A stretch of DNA of 64,000 nt from an uncultured beta proteobacterium (lineage in GTDB: Bacteria > Pseudomonadota > Gammaproteobacteria > Burkholderiales > Burkholderiaceae_A). A model generated the notes under the pieces. That model was given only the letters and a program-made list of their open reading frames with translations, was not told the origin of the DNA and did no database searches. Location: assembly GCA_902625535.1 (NCBI GenBank), contig CACOBT010000008.1:21987-85986 (forward strand), written 5' to 3'. Made by a program: the position numbers and the translations under genes. This document shows positions 17,194 through 26,327 of the stretch, piece by piece (the stretch's first letter is position 1; each line of letters opens with the position of its first letter).

Positions 17194-19131
17194 ATGCTTA
17201 TTTATAAAAAGTTGTGGATAAGCTTTTTTATAGTATTTTCACAATGCTCATTTGCTGAAAATCACGACAAGTATACTTTCGATACAAAAATTCTTTATGA
17301 TGATGGCCATGAGAGAATTTATCTCGTTGTTGAGAAAACTGGTTATTTGAAAAATGTTGGGATCGAAACAGCTGTAAACACTTTATTGATAGAAAAAAGA
17401 GACGGATTGTTAGTTATCGACCCAGGCCCGCACAAAGGATATTTAGAGAAAATTATCAGTACCGTAAATGATAATCATCAATTAATACTCCCGCCAGCGA
17501 AATGGGTTTTTAACTCCTCAGCAAAGCCGGAAAATGTTATGGGTAACTATGCTTTGCAGAAAAGTAATCCGACTTATATAAGCTCTCCTGCTACTGCTAA
17601 ATATATGAGCAGAAACTGCGAGGCATGTCGGGACGATATGCTAAAAGAGATCAGTAGTTCAGAGTTATCTGGTAGCGAAATTATTATCCCGACTTACATG
17701 ACGACACATGGGTCAATGTTACATCCAAAATTCTTAGACTGGAGAGTGATCTCTTTTTCTTGTTTTAAAGAGACAGGAGAAACTCTTTTGTGGAACGAAA
17801 AGGCTGGCATTTTGTACGCTGGAGGAGCAATATTTAACGGGTCGCTACCAAGCTTAGCTAAAAGTCATATTGTTCCATTAATACAGGCACTTGAGGTTTT
17901 AAGGAAGCTTAATATTAAGCAGGTGGTGGGTACGGGAACAGTAACTTCTTTTGATGATTTCAAGAAATCAGCGATAACTCGTAACCTTGATTACTTGTCT
18001 CTTTTGTACAGAACTGTAAAGCAAAACTATCTTTCGAGTGTTTTCAGGCTAAATAATCGCAGTATCTATCCCTTTCAAGAGTTTCGTTATTTGCGAGGGT
18101 TTGAAAAGCGCCATGATTTGAATTATCAGAAGGCCCTGCATGATATAGAGTTGGAATCCTTTGACCAAATGAAAACTTGCTCACCATTAATGGTTGAGCT
18201 TTTTAAAAAAAAACCTTCGCAATATTTCAAAGGTGATTTAGGTAATAGTGTCCCTTTGGAGTTCGAAAAAATTTCTCCTGGGCTTTTTAGTTTTCAAGGT
18301 TTAATTGAAGAGTTTTCGACTAAAAACAACGGTCTTGTCTCAAATTTTTCTTTTATTATGGGTGATAACTGCATCGCTGTTATTGACACAGGGGGCAGCT
18401 TTATAGCGGGAAAATCTTTTATAGCTGCGATAAAGAAAATTAGTAGCAAGCCAATATGTTTTGTAATAAATACACATGCGCACCCTGACCATACAGGGGG
18501 TAATAAAGCTTTCAAACAACTAAGTCCGTCCCCGGAATTCATAGCTCACAAAAATTTTACACCGGCCCACGTCAACAGAATCGAGATATACAACAAGAGG
18601 CTATTTGAACTAATGGGGAAAAAAGATACCTTAGAACCATACGTCGCTACGAAAGAGGTTGAAGGTGTTTTACAGATTGATTTAGGAGACAGAAAGCTAT
18701 CACTCACCGCATGGGATACTGCACACACTAACCATGATTTAACGGTTTTTGACCATAAGTCGGGAGCACTTATTGCAGGTGATCTTTTGTTTGTAGAACA
18801 CATTCCCGTTATAGATGGGAGTCTAAATGGGTGGATTGAGGTTACTAACGAGTTGATAGGCCTATTTGAAAGGCGAGCCAATAAACAATTTGTCGAGACT
18901 GTGATCCCTGGTCATGGCCCCCCGCAAGAGGACGATAAGGGACTGAAAAATCAATTAATGTATTTGATGGATTTGAAAAAAGCTGTAAAAGGGGCTCTTC
19001 GTGATAACATAAGCCTACAGGAGGCAATGAAAACTATCGATCTCAAATCTGCTAAAATTTGGCGAAATGGGGATGATTATTCGAGAAGAAACATTTCAGC
19101 TGCTTACGCTGAATTAGAGTGGGAGGATTGA
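17194..19131 (+). CDS. Two-domain metallo-beta-lactamase-fold protein, quinoprotein relay type
   Basis: A 645-aa exported protein: residues 1-20 are a signal peptide (ISFFIVFSQCSFA). It has two metallo-beta-lactamase folds in tandem. The first (about 30-290) reads LLVIDPGPHKGYLEKI but its metal site is degenerate (NSSAKPENVMGN replaces HxHxDH). The second (about 355-645) is intact, with NTHAHPDHTGGN at 425-436, AHTNHDLTVF, LIAGDLLF and VIPGHGPP. It matches my recollection of the zinc metallohydrolases linked to SoxYZ-like carriers near PQQ-dependent dehydrogenases, here as a fusion. The next gene is such a carrier. The substrate is unknown and no quinoprotein dehydrogenase is in the window. 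Confidence 0.8.
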   Translation: MLIYKKLWISFFIVFSQCSFAENHDKYTFDTKILYDDGHERIYLVVEKTGYLKNVGIETAVNTLLIEKRDGLLVIDPGPHKGYLEKIISTVNDNHQLILPPAKWVFNSSAKPENVMGNYALQKSNPTYISSPATAKYMSRNCEACRDDMLKEISSSELSGSEIIIPTYMTTHGSMLHPKFLDWRVISFSCFKETGETLLWNEKAGILYAGGAIFNGSLPSLAKSHIVPLIQALEVLRKLNIKQVVGTGTVTSFDDFKKSAITRNLDYLSLLYRTVKQNYLSSVFRLNNRSIYPFQEFRYLRGFEKRHDLNYQKALHDIELESFDQMKTCSPLMVELFKKKPSQYFKGDLGNSVPLEFEKISPGLFSFQGLIEEFSTKNNGLVSNFSFIMGDNCIAVIDTGGSFIAGKSFIAAIKKISSKPICFVINTHAHPDHTGGNKAFKQLSPSPEFIAHKNFTPAHVNRIEIYNKRLFELMGKKDTLEPYVATKEVEGVLQIDLGDRKLSLTAWDTAHTNHDLTVFDHKSGALIAGDLLFVEHIPVIDGSLNGWIEVTNELIGLFERRANKQFVETVIPGHGPPQEDDKGLKNQLMYLMDLKKAVKGALRDNISLQEAMKTIDLKSAKIWRNGDDYSRRNISAAYAELEWED

Positions 19132-19964
19132 TGTTGTCATCTAAGTCATTGAAAAAAATATTTTTTTTGCTTTTCGTCACTTTTTTTCTTTATTTTTCTT
19201 CATTGGGGCATGGTAAGGAACCCCCAGATTCTTCTACTCTTGAGTGGAAGACATTAAAATCAACCCTTTTCGGTGACGCTCAAATAATTTCTTCTGATAC
19301 AGTTATTGATATAGATGCGCCTTTTCGAGCAGAGGATGCAGCTATTGTTCCTATATCGATAAAAAGTAAAATAAGACAAAGTCCGAAAAGGTTCATAAAG
19401 AAGATTTACCTCTTAATTGATAAAAACCCTACGCCGGTTGCTGGGGTTTTTACAATAAGTCAATTGGCAGGTAAGGCGGACATAGACACACGGGTGCGAC
19501 TTGAGGAATATACTTATGTAAGAGCAGTAGCTGAATTAAATAGCGGGGAGTTTTACATGGACCACAAGTTCGTGAGGGCCTCTGGTGGCTGTTCAGCCCC
19601 CGCTGGTAAAGACCAAGAAGTTGCTCTTGCGAGGTTAGGTAAGATGAAGTTAAGGACTGAATCTGGTATCGAGATAGGAAAGCCCGCCAGAGCCCAAGTT
19701 ATGGTGTCACATCCAAATTTTTCGGGAATGCAAATGGACCAGGTTACACGCCTGTATGTGCCTCCAAGATTTGTGAAAGAAATTGAAATCTTCCATAGCG
19801 AAAAAAAATTACTAACGGCTAAATTGGATTTCGCGATTAGCGAAAATCCTAATATTCGATTCTTTTTTACACCCACGGGAGAGGATTATTTGAAAGCTAC
19901 TGTGTTAGACTCAGAAAACGTTACCTTTGAGAAGGTTTTAGCTGTTCAAAGTCAAGGAAATTGA
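19131..19964 (+). CDS. Quinoprotein dehydrogenase-associated SoxYZ-like carrier protein
   Basis: A 277-aa periplasmic protein with an N-terminal signal (KKIFFLLFVTFFLYFSS). The N-terminal half resembles SoxY and includes a Cys in the segment ASGGCSAPAG near residue 152, the type of Cys that carries the substrate in SoxY. The C-terminal half resembles SoxZ (KPARAQVMVSHPN, GMQMDQ, YVPPRFVKEIEIF). The start ATG overlaps the TGA of the preceding gene (TGATG) and has a GGGAGG site 5 bp upstream, so it is translationally coupled. The fused SoxY-SoxZ layout and partner gene match the quinoprotein-associated family rather than the thiosulfate-oxidising Sox system. Confidence 0.78.
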   Translation: MLSSKSLKKIFFLLFVTFFLYFSSLGHGKEPPDSSTLEWKTLKSTLFGDAQIISSDTVIDIDAPFRAEDAAIVPISIKSKIRQSPKRFIKKIYLLIDKNPTPVAGVFTISQLAGKADIDTRVRLEEYTYVRAVAELNSGEFYMDHKFVRASGGCSAPAGKDQEVALARLGKMKLRTESGIEIGKPARAQVMVSHPNFSGMQMDQVTRLYVPPRFVKEIEIFHSEKKLLTAKLDFAISENPNIRFFFTPTGEDYLKATVLDSENVTFEKVLAVQSQGN

Positions 19965-19965
19965 A

Positions 19966-20346
19966 TCAAAAACACGATTTAATCGCTAGTTTGAGACGGC
20001 AACTCCAATCCTCTATTTCATTCCTGTGTTTTGGAGAGTACTTATACATAAGTGTTGGTTCAGCTAAAATTCGATCATCTAATGGCAGCTTTTCTGGGGC
20101 ATTTTTTGAATTTGTGAAAAAATTTAAAAAGCAGGTTTCTCCTTCATCACAAATTCGTTTTACTAATTTTCTGTGGAATTCGATGTCGCCTTGCTTTTCT
20201 GTCGGGATGATTACAAATTTCATTAGGCCCATGGAGCCAGCAACGTTAAAATCATCCGTGCTGTTACCATTTGCGAGGCCAGCATTTGTCACGAGCAGAG
20301 GGTAAGTTGCAAAAAAGACGGTGAATAAAATTTTCGTAAAGTTCAT
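19966..20346 (-). CDS. Hypothetical secreted protein
   Basis: I do not recognise this 126-aa protein. It starts MNFTKILFTVFFATYPLL, a signal peptide ending near residue 25 (NAGLANG). The mature part has a predicted beta-rich segment (GLMKFVIIPTEKQGDIEFHRKLV) and four Cys residues (ICDEGETCF, WSC, KSC), which could form disulfides. It is convergent with the SoxYZ-like gene, with one base between the stop codons, and divergent from the next secreted protein gene. I chose ATG 20346 because an earlier Met (20376) would precede the signal peptide with a basic stretch. Confidence 0.6.
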   Translation of the reverse strand: MNFTKILFTVFFATYPLLVTNAGLANGNSTDDFNVAGSMGLMKFVIIPTEKQGDIEFHRKLVKRICDEGETCFLNFFTNSKNAPEKLPLDDRILAEPTLMYKYSPKHRNEIEDWSCRLKLAIKSCF

Positions 20347-20413
20347 TGCACGTTTAACAAGGTTATGAAAGGGCACGCAATGAGGAACTTGCGGTATAAA
20401 TTGTTCTCAAACA

Positions 20414-20764
20414 ATGATGATAGCGCATCGTTTAACTACTTTGAAAGGGATTTCACTTGTTTTGCTATATTGCTCCCTCGTTAGTAAAGCATTTTCAAGT
20501 GAAGAGTCAGGGTCTTTTCTGAAGTTTTCCACCGATTTTGATGCAAAATGCGTAGTTAGGGGCGGGGTAATGATCTATATTTCTAATACTCACCGCAACA
20601 GAAAAATAAGAGTTTTGTTGGAAAGATGGTATATGAATAACAGGACTGCTGATCGAGGTCGTTCTATGCTTCATCCAGGTGCCGAACCAGAGCCGCTTGG
20701 CTGTTCCTTAGTTTCAGACGGTAAGCAAGAGTGGAAAGTATTGAAGAGTGAATGGGTGGAGTAA
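20414..20764 (+). CDS. Hypothetical secreted protein
   Basis: Not recognised. The 116-aa protein starts with a hydrophobic signal (GISLVLLYCSLVSKAFS) ending near residue 29. The mature ~87 residues contain two Cys (DAKCVVRGG and EPLGCSLVS) and an Arg-rich middle (NTHRNRKIRVLLERWYMNNR). The composition suggests a small beta-sandwich periplasmic domain, but that is inference. It ends 1 bp before the start codon of the downstream protease gene, so the two are likely co-translated and may work together. Confidence 0.6.
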   Translation: MMIAHRLTTLKGISLVLLYCSLVSKAFSSEESGSFLKFSTDFDAKCVVRGGVMIYISNTHRNRKIRVLLERWYMNNRTADRGRSMLHPGAEPEPLGCSLVSDGKQEWKVLKSEWVE

Positions 20765-20765
20765 T

Positions 20766-21797
20766 ATGGTGAATCGTTCGTTGGTGAACAGCATAATTAT
20801 CTTAAAACTTTTGCTGCTCTTACCCCTCTTTAGTTACGCTGACGGTTCGGAAGAACCGAAATTATCCTCTGAGTTTTATGCTAAATTATCGGTCAGCGTT
20901 GTGAAAATATTAGCGCCGGCAGATGGTAAGCTTTATGCTGGTTCTGGAGTAGTAGTTGGTAAGGAAGAAGTTTTAACCAATTGCCACGTTGTTCGCAGAA
21001 GCGACAGAATAACAGTGATGAAAGGTGCTTTAAGGTATCCTGTCGATAGTCAGAAGGTCGATATTTTTAAAGATTTATGTTTATTGAGTGCCCCAGGGCT
21101 TATATTACCTGCTGTCGAATTACGAGATCCTGCTGAGTTACAAGTCGGTAACTACGCATATTTCTACGGATATCCAGGAGGCGCAGACGCCTTCTTCACA
21201 GAAGGTCGTGTAAGTGGGCTACACCCCTACGAAGACAGTCTGGTTATCAAAACTACTGCGGGCTTTTCCTCGGGGGGCAGTGGGGGAGGATTATTTGACA
21301 GTGAGGGAAGATTAATAGGGATCACAACCTTTTTTTCAGCTGGACATACAGGGAGCTATTACGCTTTACCCAGTGATTGGTTACATAATCTGCGAAAAAG
21401 GAGCGTGGAGGAGGTAAGTCAGATAAGCGGGTTAACATTATGGGAGAAAGATCTTGGCGAGCAGCCCATATTTTTGCAATTTTCACAGTATATGGAGGAC
21501 GGGAACCTGAAAGCTGCTCTGTTACTTACTTCAACATGGACAGAGATTGAGCCACTAAACTTTGACTCTTGGCTATCTCACGGCAAGGTTCTGCATGCAT
21601 TAGGAAGAAACGAAGAGGCAAGGACAGCTGTTGAAAAAGCACTCGGCTTTAATCCACGTGATGCGAACGTTTTGCTGACCATGACAAAAATTTTGAAGCG
21701 CACTGGCGATAGTTTGAATTTAAAAAAAGTGAGAGAAACTCTTGAGTTAGTGGATCCTCAGGGAGTTGCTGAGGGAAAATGTAACATGGCGTGTTAG
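20766..21797 (+). CDS. Trypsin-like serine protease with C-terminal TPR region
   Basis: A 343-aa exported protease. A signal peptide (IILKLLLLLPLFSYA) is followed by a chymotrypsin-fold domain. Candidate catalytic residues are H74 (VLTNCHVV), D103 (FKDLCLL; D99 is the alternative) and S172 (SGGSGGGLFDSEG). It has no PDZ domain. Residues about 240-343 look like tetratricopeptide repeats (SWLSHGKVLHALGRNEEARTAVEKAL, NPRDANVLLTMTKIL), probably for partner binding. The ATG at 20766 follows the previous stop directly. It lies upstream of ABC transporter genes, suggesting an envelope role, but the substrate is unknown. Confidence 0.8.
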   Translation: MVNRSLVNSIIILKLLLLLPLFSYADGSEEPKLSSEFYAKLSVSVVKILAPADGKLYAGSGVVVGKEEVLTNCHVVRRSDRITVMKGALRYPVDSQKVDIFKDLCLLSAPGLILPAVELRDPAELQVGNYAYFYGYPGGADAFFTEGRVSGLHPYEDSLVIKTTAGFSSGGSGGGLFDSEGRLIGITTFFSAGHTGSYYALPSDWLHNLRKRSVEEVSQISGLTLWEKDLGEQPIFLQFSQYMEDGNLKAALLLTSTWTEIEPLNFDSWLSHGKVLHALGRNEEARTAVEKALGFNPRDANVLLTMTKILKRTGDSLNLKKVRETLELVDPQGVAEGKCNMAC

Positions 21798-21809
21798 CGC
21801 AAAACCTCA

Positions 21810-22475
21810 TTGGCTACCGGCATAAAAATTAACTCCATTGAATGCTGTTACGGCGAACGGGAGCCAATTTACAAAAACTTGTCTCTTGAGATTGTGCCTG
21901 GGCAAACAGTGGCCCTTATGGGGGAATCTGGAGTTGGAAAAACATCCCTATTAAAAGCCATTGCGGGCTTCATTCCTTTGAGAAGTGGAAATATTAGTTT
22001 TTTTTCCTCCAGAGTTAACGAGCATTTTCAAGACTCCGAATATATCAAAAAAGAAAAAATTGGCTTTGTTTTTCAAGATTACTATTTAATTGACCATTTA
22101 ACAGGCTGTCAAAACGTTATGCTACCTGGTTTAATGGGAATAGACGCTGGGTTACGGGAGGTCGAGGAAAGAGCAAAAGAGTTAATGGCGGCGTTAAATG
22201 TTTCCCATCTTCAAGATAGATATCCGGATACTTTGTCGGGGGGAGAAAAACAAAGAATTTGCATTGCAAGGGCATTTTTTAAATCACCGGAAATAGTGCT
22301 AGCCGATGAACCGACGGGGAGTTTGGATGAGAAAAATAGCGAAATTGTTATACGAGTTCTAATTAATGCTGCTAAAAAAGATGGCACTACGTTGGTTCTT
22401 GCAACCCACTCAAAAAACGTTGCGAGCAGAATGGAAAGAGAGATAGTACTAAACTCCTGTGGCATTCAAGAGTAA
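21810..22475 (+). CDS. ABC transporter ATP-binding protein, LolD/MacB type
   Basis: A 221-aa ABC ATPase. Walker A is GESGVGKTS at about residues 38-46, the Q-loop is FVFQDYYLIDHLTG, the signature is LSGGEKQR near 142, Walker B is IVLADEPTGSLDE and the H-loop is VLATHSK. The sequence resembles LolD/MacB/FtsE proteins that drive FtsX-family permeases, which move substrates from or within the periplasm rather than across the inner membrane. The likely start is TTG 21810. The permease gene follows after 30 bp. Confidence 0.88.
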   Translation: MATGIKINSIECCYGEREPIYKNLSLEIVPGQTVALMGESGVGKTSLLKAIAGFIPLRSGNISFFSSRVNEHFQDSEYIKKEKIGFVFQDYYLIDHLTGCQNVMLPGLMGIDAGLREVEERAKELMAALNVSHLQDRYPDTLSGGEKQRICIARAFFKSPEIVLADEPTGSLDEKNSEIVIRVLINAAKKDGTTLVLATHSKNVASRMEREIVLNSCGIQE

Positions 22476-22505
22476 AAAGCAGTTATTTTTTATAAGGTAG
22501 GCTTT

Positions 22506-25100
22506 TTGTCAATTCAGAATTTTTTATTTTTACTTTATCATTTTTCGGTTGGTGTATTTCAGAAACACAAGCTTAAGTGGTCTCTTACTATTTTAGCGCT
22601 GGCAGCCAGTGTGTCACTTATTACTGCCGTAGAAATTATTAATAGGTCTGCTATAAATGAAATGGAACGGAGTACAAATTTATTAAATGGATTCGCTGAT
22701 ATTAACCTGGTATCTACTGACGGCGAATTTGATGAGGATGTATTTAATAAATTAATTGCGGACAAAAATCGATTAAAAATAGTGGCGGCAAGCCCAATCT
22801 TGACTTATCAAAATCGAACTGACAAATTAGACAATAGATTTCAAATTTTGGGAATAGATATTTTCAGGGCACCCTCCACAACTCCTGTTTTTTTTCAGGG
22901 AATCCGGAATTTATCTGACAGGGATACTGAAACACAAAATAGCAATTCTTTCATTAACTTATTGTCTGAAAATTCCGTAATTGTTTCGCTGGACATTTTT
23001 GAAAATCACTCTTTGCAAGATAATAAACTGGTTTTGAATACTCAATATGGATTTGAAAATCTGGTACCGATATCAATCATAGATAGTAAGCATTTCGACA
23101 GATTAGTGATAATGGACATAGGAAATTTACAAACAACTGTAAATAAGCCTAGAAAATTAAATCGGATAGATATACGAATAGACCCGAATTCAGAGCTAGA
23201 AGAAATTAAAGTTAGGTTAAATAAATTCTTAAAAACAAACCAGCTAGACCGACAAATCCGTATTACTGATCCGTCAACGCGTGTCACCGAAATTTCACAA
23301 TTATCTTCTGCATATCGGAAAAATTTATTTGTTTTGGGAATTGCAACACTGTTTGTTACATTTTTCCTTCTCTTCTCCATAATTGATTTAGCCGTACAAG
23401 AGCAGAAAAAAAACCTGGAATTAATGAAGCAGATTGGTTTTAAGGAGAATCATCTTTTTAAACTCGTTATTGCTCAAAATGTGTTTTTTACCTCCGTTGC
23501 TAGTTTACTTGGAGTTTTAACCGGTATTTTTGTTGCAGCATATTTTGGTAAAAAATTTGGAAATAGTTTAGGACAAGGCCTAATTTTTAAGGGTTTTACT
23601 GATATTGATTTTGCATTTCCGAATCTATTTTTTTACTGGTCGCTCGGCTTAGTATCAGGAGTTCTTGCGACGCTCATTATATTCTTAAAATCGAATTTTT
23701 CGTGGAGAAAAAAAAACAAAACACACACTTTTTCAGGTAATTTTTTTTCTTTTTGGATCCAACTAGGGATTGTTACTATTCTTTTTGGTTTTGCGGCTTT
23801 AATATCAAATACGGAACCAATCTTTGGAGTAGCCGTTGGGGCATATTTAGGTATCTTTTTATTGTTGCTAACTCCAATTCTTTTTCTTCCCTCAATGATC
23901 CCAGGGCTTATTAAAATATTTTCAAAATTAATCACCTTCTTTGGTTCCAAAAAGGGTTGGCTAATGTTAGCGTTTTACAGACTTTCAAGCGAAAATAAAT
24001 TAGATTCAAATGTCATTCGATCTATTTTAGCTAGCCTGTCACTTACCGTCGCTATGATAATCATGGTAGGTAGCTTTCGTGATTCATTAACAACTTGGTT
24101 GGATAAAGTTTTAGAGTCTGATTGTTATCTGAGTATAGATACCGATCACGCAATTATTGAAACTGACCGAATTTATAAAATTTTAGAAAATAATGAGGTT
24201 GTCCAAAATGTCGAAATTGTTCGGGTATCAAATATTTTCTTTAATTCTAATTATTTTCCCGTGCCGGTTTTTCTCAAGCGATTCTCTTATGGTGAAAGTT
24301 TTTCGGTCTTACCAATGGTTGATACCAGTCCTGATTCAGTTACTGTATTTAATCAGAGGCAAAACTCCCCAGGACTGATTTATTTATTTGCCTCAGAAGG
24401 ATTCCTTGCGAGATATAAATTAAAGATATATGATACCTTCGATTTAAACTTTGAAGAGGGCGTATTTAAAGCTTTTGTTCTGGGAAAATATAGGGATTAC
24501 GGAAGGCAACACGGGAGCATCACGATCTCAACAACTGAATATCCTAAGCTATCAGAATTCGGAAAAATTTCCCATTACGCAATTAATTTAAAAAAAGGAA
24601 AAAAAACGCAAGAGTTAAAAACTATTTTTGAATCTGAAATTGATTGGCCTATCGCCTACAAGATATCAGACAATAAAATGATTAAGGAACTATCATTGAT
24701 CGTATTTGATAAAACCTTTTCCATTACGTATCTGTTATTTTTAGTTTCACTTTTCGTTTGTATTTTTTCCGTAGCCTGTTCATGTAGTAGTCAGATCCAG
24801 TCGAGGGAGCAGGAATTTAAACTTATGAAAAGTATCGGCAATGATACGGGCGTAATTTTCAAACAAATGCTTTCAGAGCAAACCATTGTGGGATTGATCT
24901 CGATTTTATTTGCGGTTCTAGTTGGAGTACTAATCAGTGTTCTTTTAATCAGTAAGGTTAACCCCCAGACCTTTTTCTGGACGTTGGATTTTAAATTTCC
25001 ATTGACTGATATATTAGTGATCGCTCTGTTAGCTTTCGCCAGTATACTTAGTTCTACCTTTATGTATTTTACCGCTTTCAAGAGACAGAACTTGTATTGA
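22506..25100 (+). CDS. ABC transporter permease, FtsX/MacB family
   Basis: An 864-aa membrane protein with one helix near residues 28-48, a large extracytoplasmic domain to about 270, a cluster of helices at about 270-470, a second periplasmic domain (about 510-735) and three final helices (YLLFLVSLFVCIFSVACSC, LISILFAVLVGVLISVLL and ILVIALLAFASIL). Two FtsX domains with EQKKNLELMKQIGF and REQEFKLMKSIGND coupling segments support a mechanotransmission-type transporter. The start is a TTG at 22506. The next gene encodes an AttH/CrtC-like lipocalin, a pairing known from attEFGH-type operons. The substrate is probably a lipid or lipoprotein, by inference. Confidence 0.87.
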   Translation: MSIQNFLFLLYHFSVGVFQKHKLKWSLTILALAASVSLITAVEIINRSAINEMERSTNLLNGFADINLVSTDGEFDEDVFNKLIADKNRLKIVAASPILTYQNRTDKLDNRFQILGIDIFRAPSTTPVFFQGIRNLSDRDTETQNSNSFINLLSENSVIVSLDIFENHSLQDNKLVLNTQYGFENLVPISIIDSKHFDRLVIMDIGNLQTTVNKPRKLNRIDIRIDPNSELEEIKVRLNKFLKTNQLDRQIRITDPSTRVTEISQLSSAYRKNLFVLGIATLFVTFFLLFSIIDLAVQEQKKNLELMKQIGFKENHLFKLVIAQNVFFTSVASLLGVLTGIFVAAYFGKKFGNSLGQGLIFKGFTDIDFAFPNLFFYWSLGLVSGVLATLIIFLKSNFSWRKKNKTHTFSGNFFSFWIQLGIVTILFGFAALISNTEPIFGVAVGAYLGIFLLLLTPILFLPSMIPGLIKIFSKLITFFGSKKGWLMLAFYRLSSENKLDSNVIRSILASLSLTVAMIIMVGSFRDSLTTWLDKVLESDCYLSIDTDHAIIETDRIYKILENNEVVQNVEIVRVSNIFFNSNYFPVPVFLKRFSYGESFSVLPMVDTSPDSVTVFNQRQNSPGLIYLFASEGFLARYKLKIYDTFDLNFEEGVFKAFVLGKYRDYGRQHGSITISTTEYPKLSEFGKISHYAINLKKGKKTQELKTIFESEIDWPIAYKISDNKMIKELSLIVFDKTFSITYLLFLVSLFVCIFSVACSCSSQIQSREQEFKLMKSIGNDTGVIFKQMLSEQTIVGLISILFAVLVGVLISVLLISKVNPQTFFWTLDFKFPLTDILVIALLAFASILSSTFMYFTAFKRQNLY

Positions 25101-25122
25101 ATTATTCTAAAAAAGGACTGAC

Positions 25123-26310
25123 ATGAACAGCCGTCGTAGATTTATAAGATCATCATTGCTTTCTGGTATCCCGTTCTTAGTGTCTTCAAATACGCTATTT
25201 GTTGAAAATATTTTGGCAAATAACAGTCCTGCAATGACGTGGGAGCAAGTAAAACCTGGAACCCTTATTAGTTTTCCTGGTGACTACGGCTCTCACCCTT
25301 CATTTCGTCTAGAGTGGTGGTATCTAACTGGCTGGCTTAACAGCATATCCAGCTCGTATGGCTTTCAGGTAACTTTTTTCCGATTTGGTACTGAGTATCG
25401 TTCAAAAAGAAATTTGTCGTTTGATTCCTCTCAAATAATTTTTGTGCATTGTTCGATATCAGACCCAGATCGAAATAGGTTATTAACGACACAAAAGATT
25501 GGGAGACAGGGAATAGGTCCTGTTACTGTTGAAGAGGGAGATTTGTTACTTCAATTTGAAGGAATCTTGTTTTTTAGAAAAAAACAGGTGGATGAGTATG
25601 TTGTCAAAATTAATGAAAGGGATTTTAATTTAGATTTAATTGTCATACCGCCGGCGCTGTCAGGATCTAATTATCCTCCCGTTTTAAACGGTGATAATGG
25701 TTTTTCTCAAAAAGCTCCCGATAAAAAATTTGCTAGTTACTACTATAGTAGGCCGAATTTATCCATAACTGGTAATCTAGGTCTTAACCAAAAGAGTAAA
25801 GTATCCGGAATTGGTTGGTTAGATCACGAATGGACCAGCGAACTCTTGAGGGACGACTTTGTGGGGTGGGACTGGATCGGAATTAATTTAATCGACGGTT
25901 CTAGTCTAATGATTTTCAAAGTTAGGAGAAAAGATGGGTCAATAGGATGGACCGATTATTCGTTTTTTGATAAATCACAGAACAAGAAACCAATTTATGA
26001 GTTCAATAAAATTTTTAATAATAAGGAACCAGATAAATTGAAAACAACAGATGAGATAAGTTGGCGCCCGATTAAGACATGGAGATCGTCTCGCTCTGGG
26101 GCTGTTTACCCGATCAGCCAGTCAATTTTTATTAATGAGGTCGAATACGGTATAATTCCTCTAATGAACAACCAGGAAATTGACGCAACGCAGAGCACGG
26201 GGAATTATTACTGGGAGGGTGCTGTTTCCATGACGTCCGGTGAATTAAAGATTGGAATCGGTTATCTTGAGCTAACGGGTTATGCAGCTCCCCTTTTAAT
26301 TGGCAATTAG
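25123..26310 (+). CDS. AttH / carotenoid 1,2-hydratase-like lipocalin-fold protein, Tat-exported
   Basis: A 395-aa exported protein. The first 30 residues carry a twin-arginine signal (SRRRFIRSSLLSG). The mature part matches the hydroxyneurosporene synthase/AttH family: FPGDYGSHPSFRLEWWYLTGWL at the start, YYYSRPNLSITGNL, GIGWLDHEWTSELL and GWDWIGINLIDGSSLMIFKVR. It is a paralogue of the true CrtC encoded near 49.5 kb. The exported form next to an FtsX-type ABC transporter suggests a periplasmic lipid-handling role rather than carotenoid hydration; that is inference from context. Confidence 0.82.
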   Translation: MNSRRRFIRSSLLSGIPFLVSSNTLFVENILANNSPAMTWEQVKPGTLISFPGDYGSHPSFRLEWWYLTGWLNSISSSYGFQVTFFRFGTEYRSKRNLSFDSSQIIFVHCSISDPDRNRLLTTQKIGRQGIGPVTVEEGDLLLQFEGILFFRKKQVDEYVVKINERDFNLDLIVIPPALSGSNYPPVLNGDNGFSQKAPDKKFASYYYSRPNLSITGNLGLNQKSKVSGIGWLDHEWTSELLRDDFVGWDWIGINLIDGSSLMIFKVRRKDGSIGWTDYSFFDKSQNKKPIYEFNKIFNNKEPDKLKTTDEISWRPIKTWRSSRSGAVYPISQSIFINEVEYGIIPLMNNQEIDATQSTGNYYWEGAVSMTSGELKIGIGYLELTGYAAPLLIGN

Positions 26311-26327
26311 CATATTTGGAGATTATT

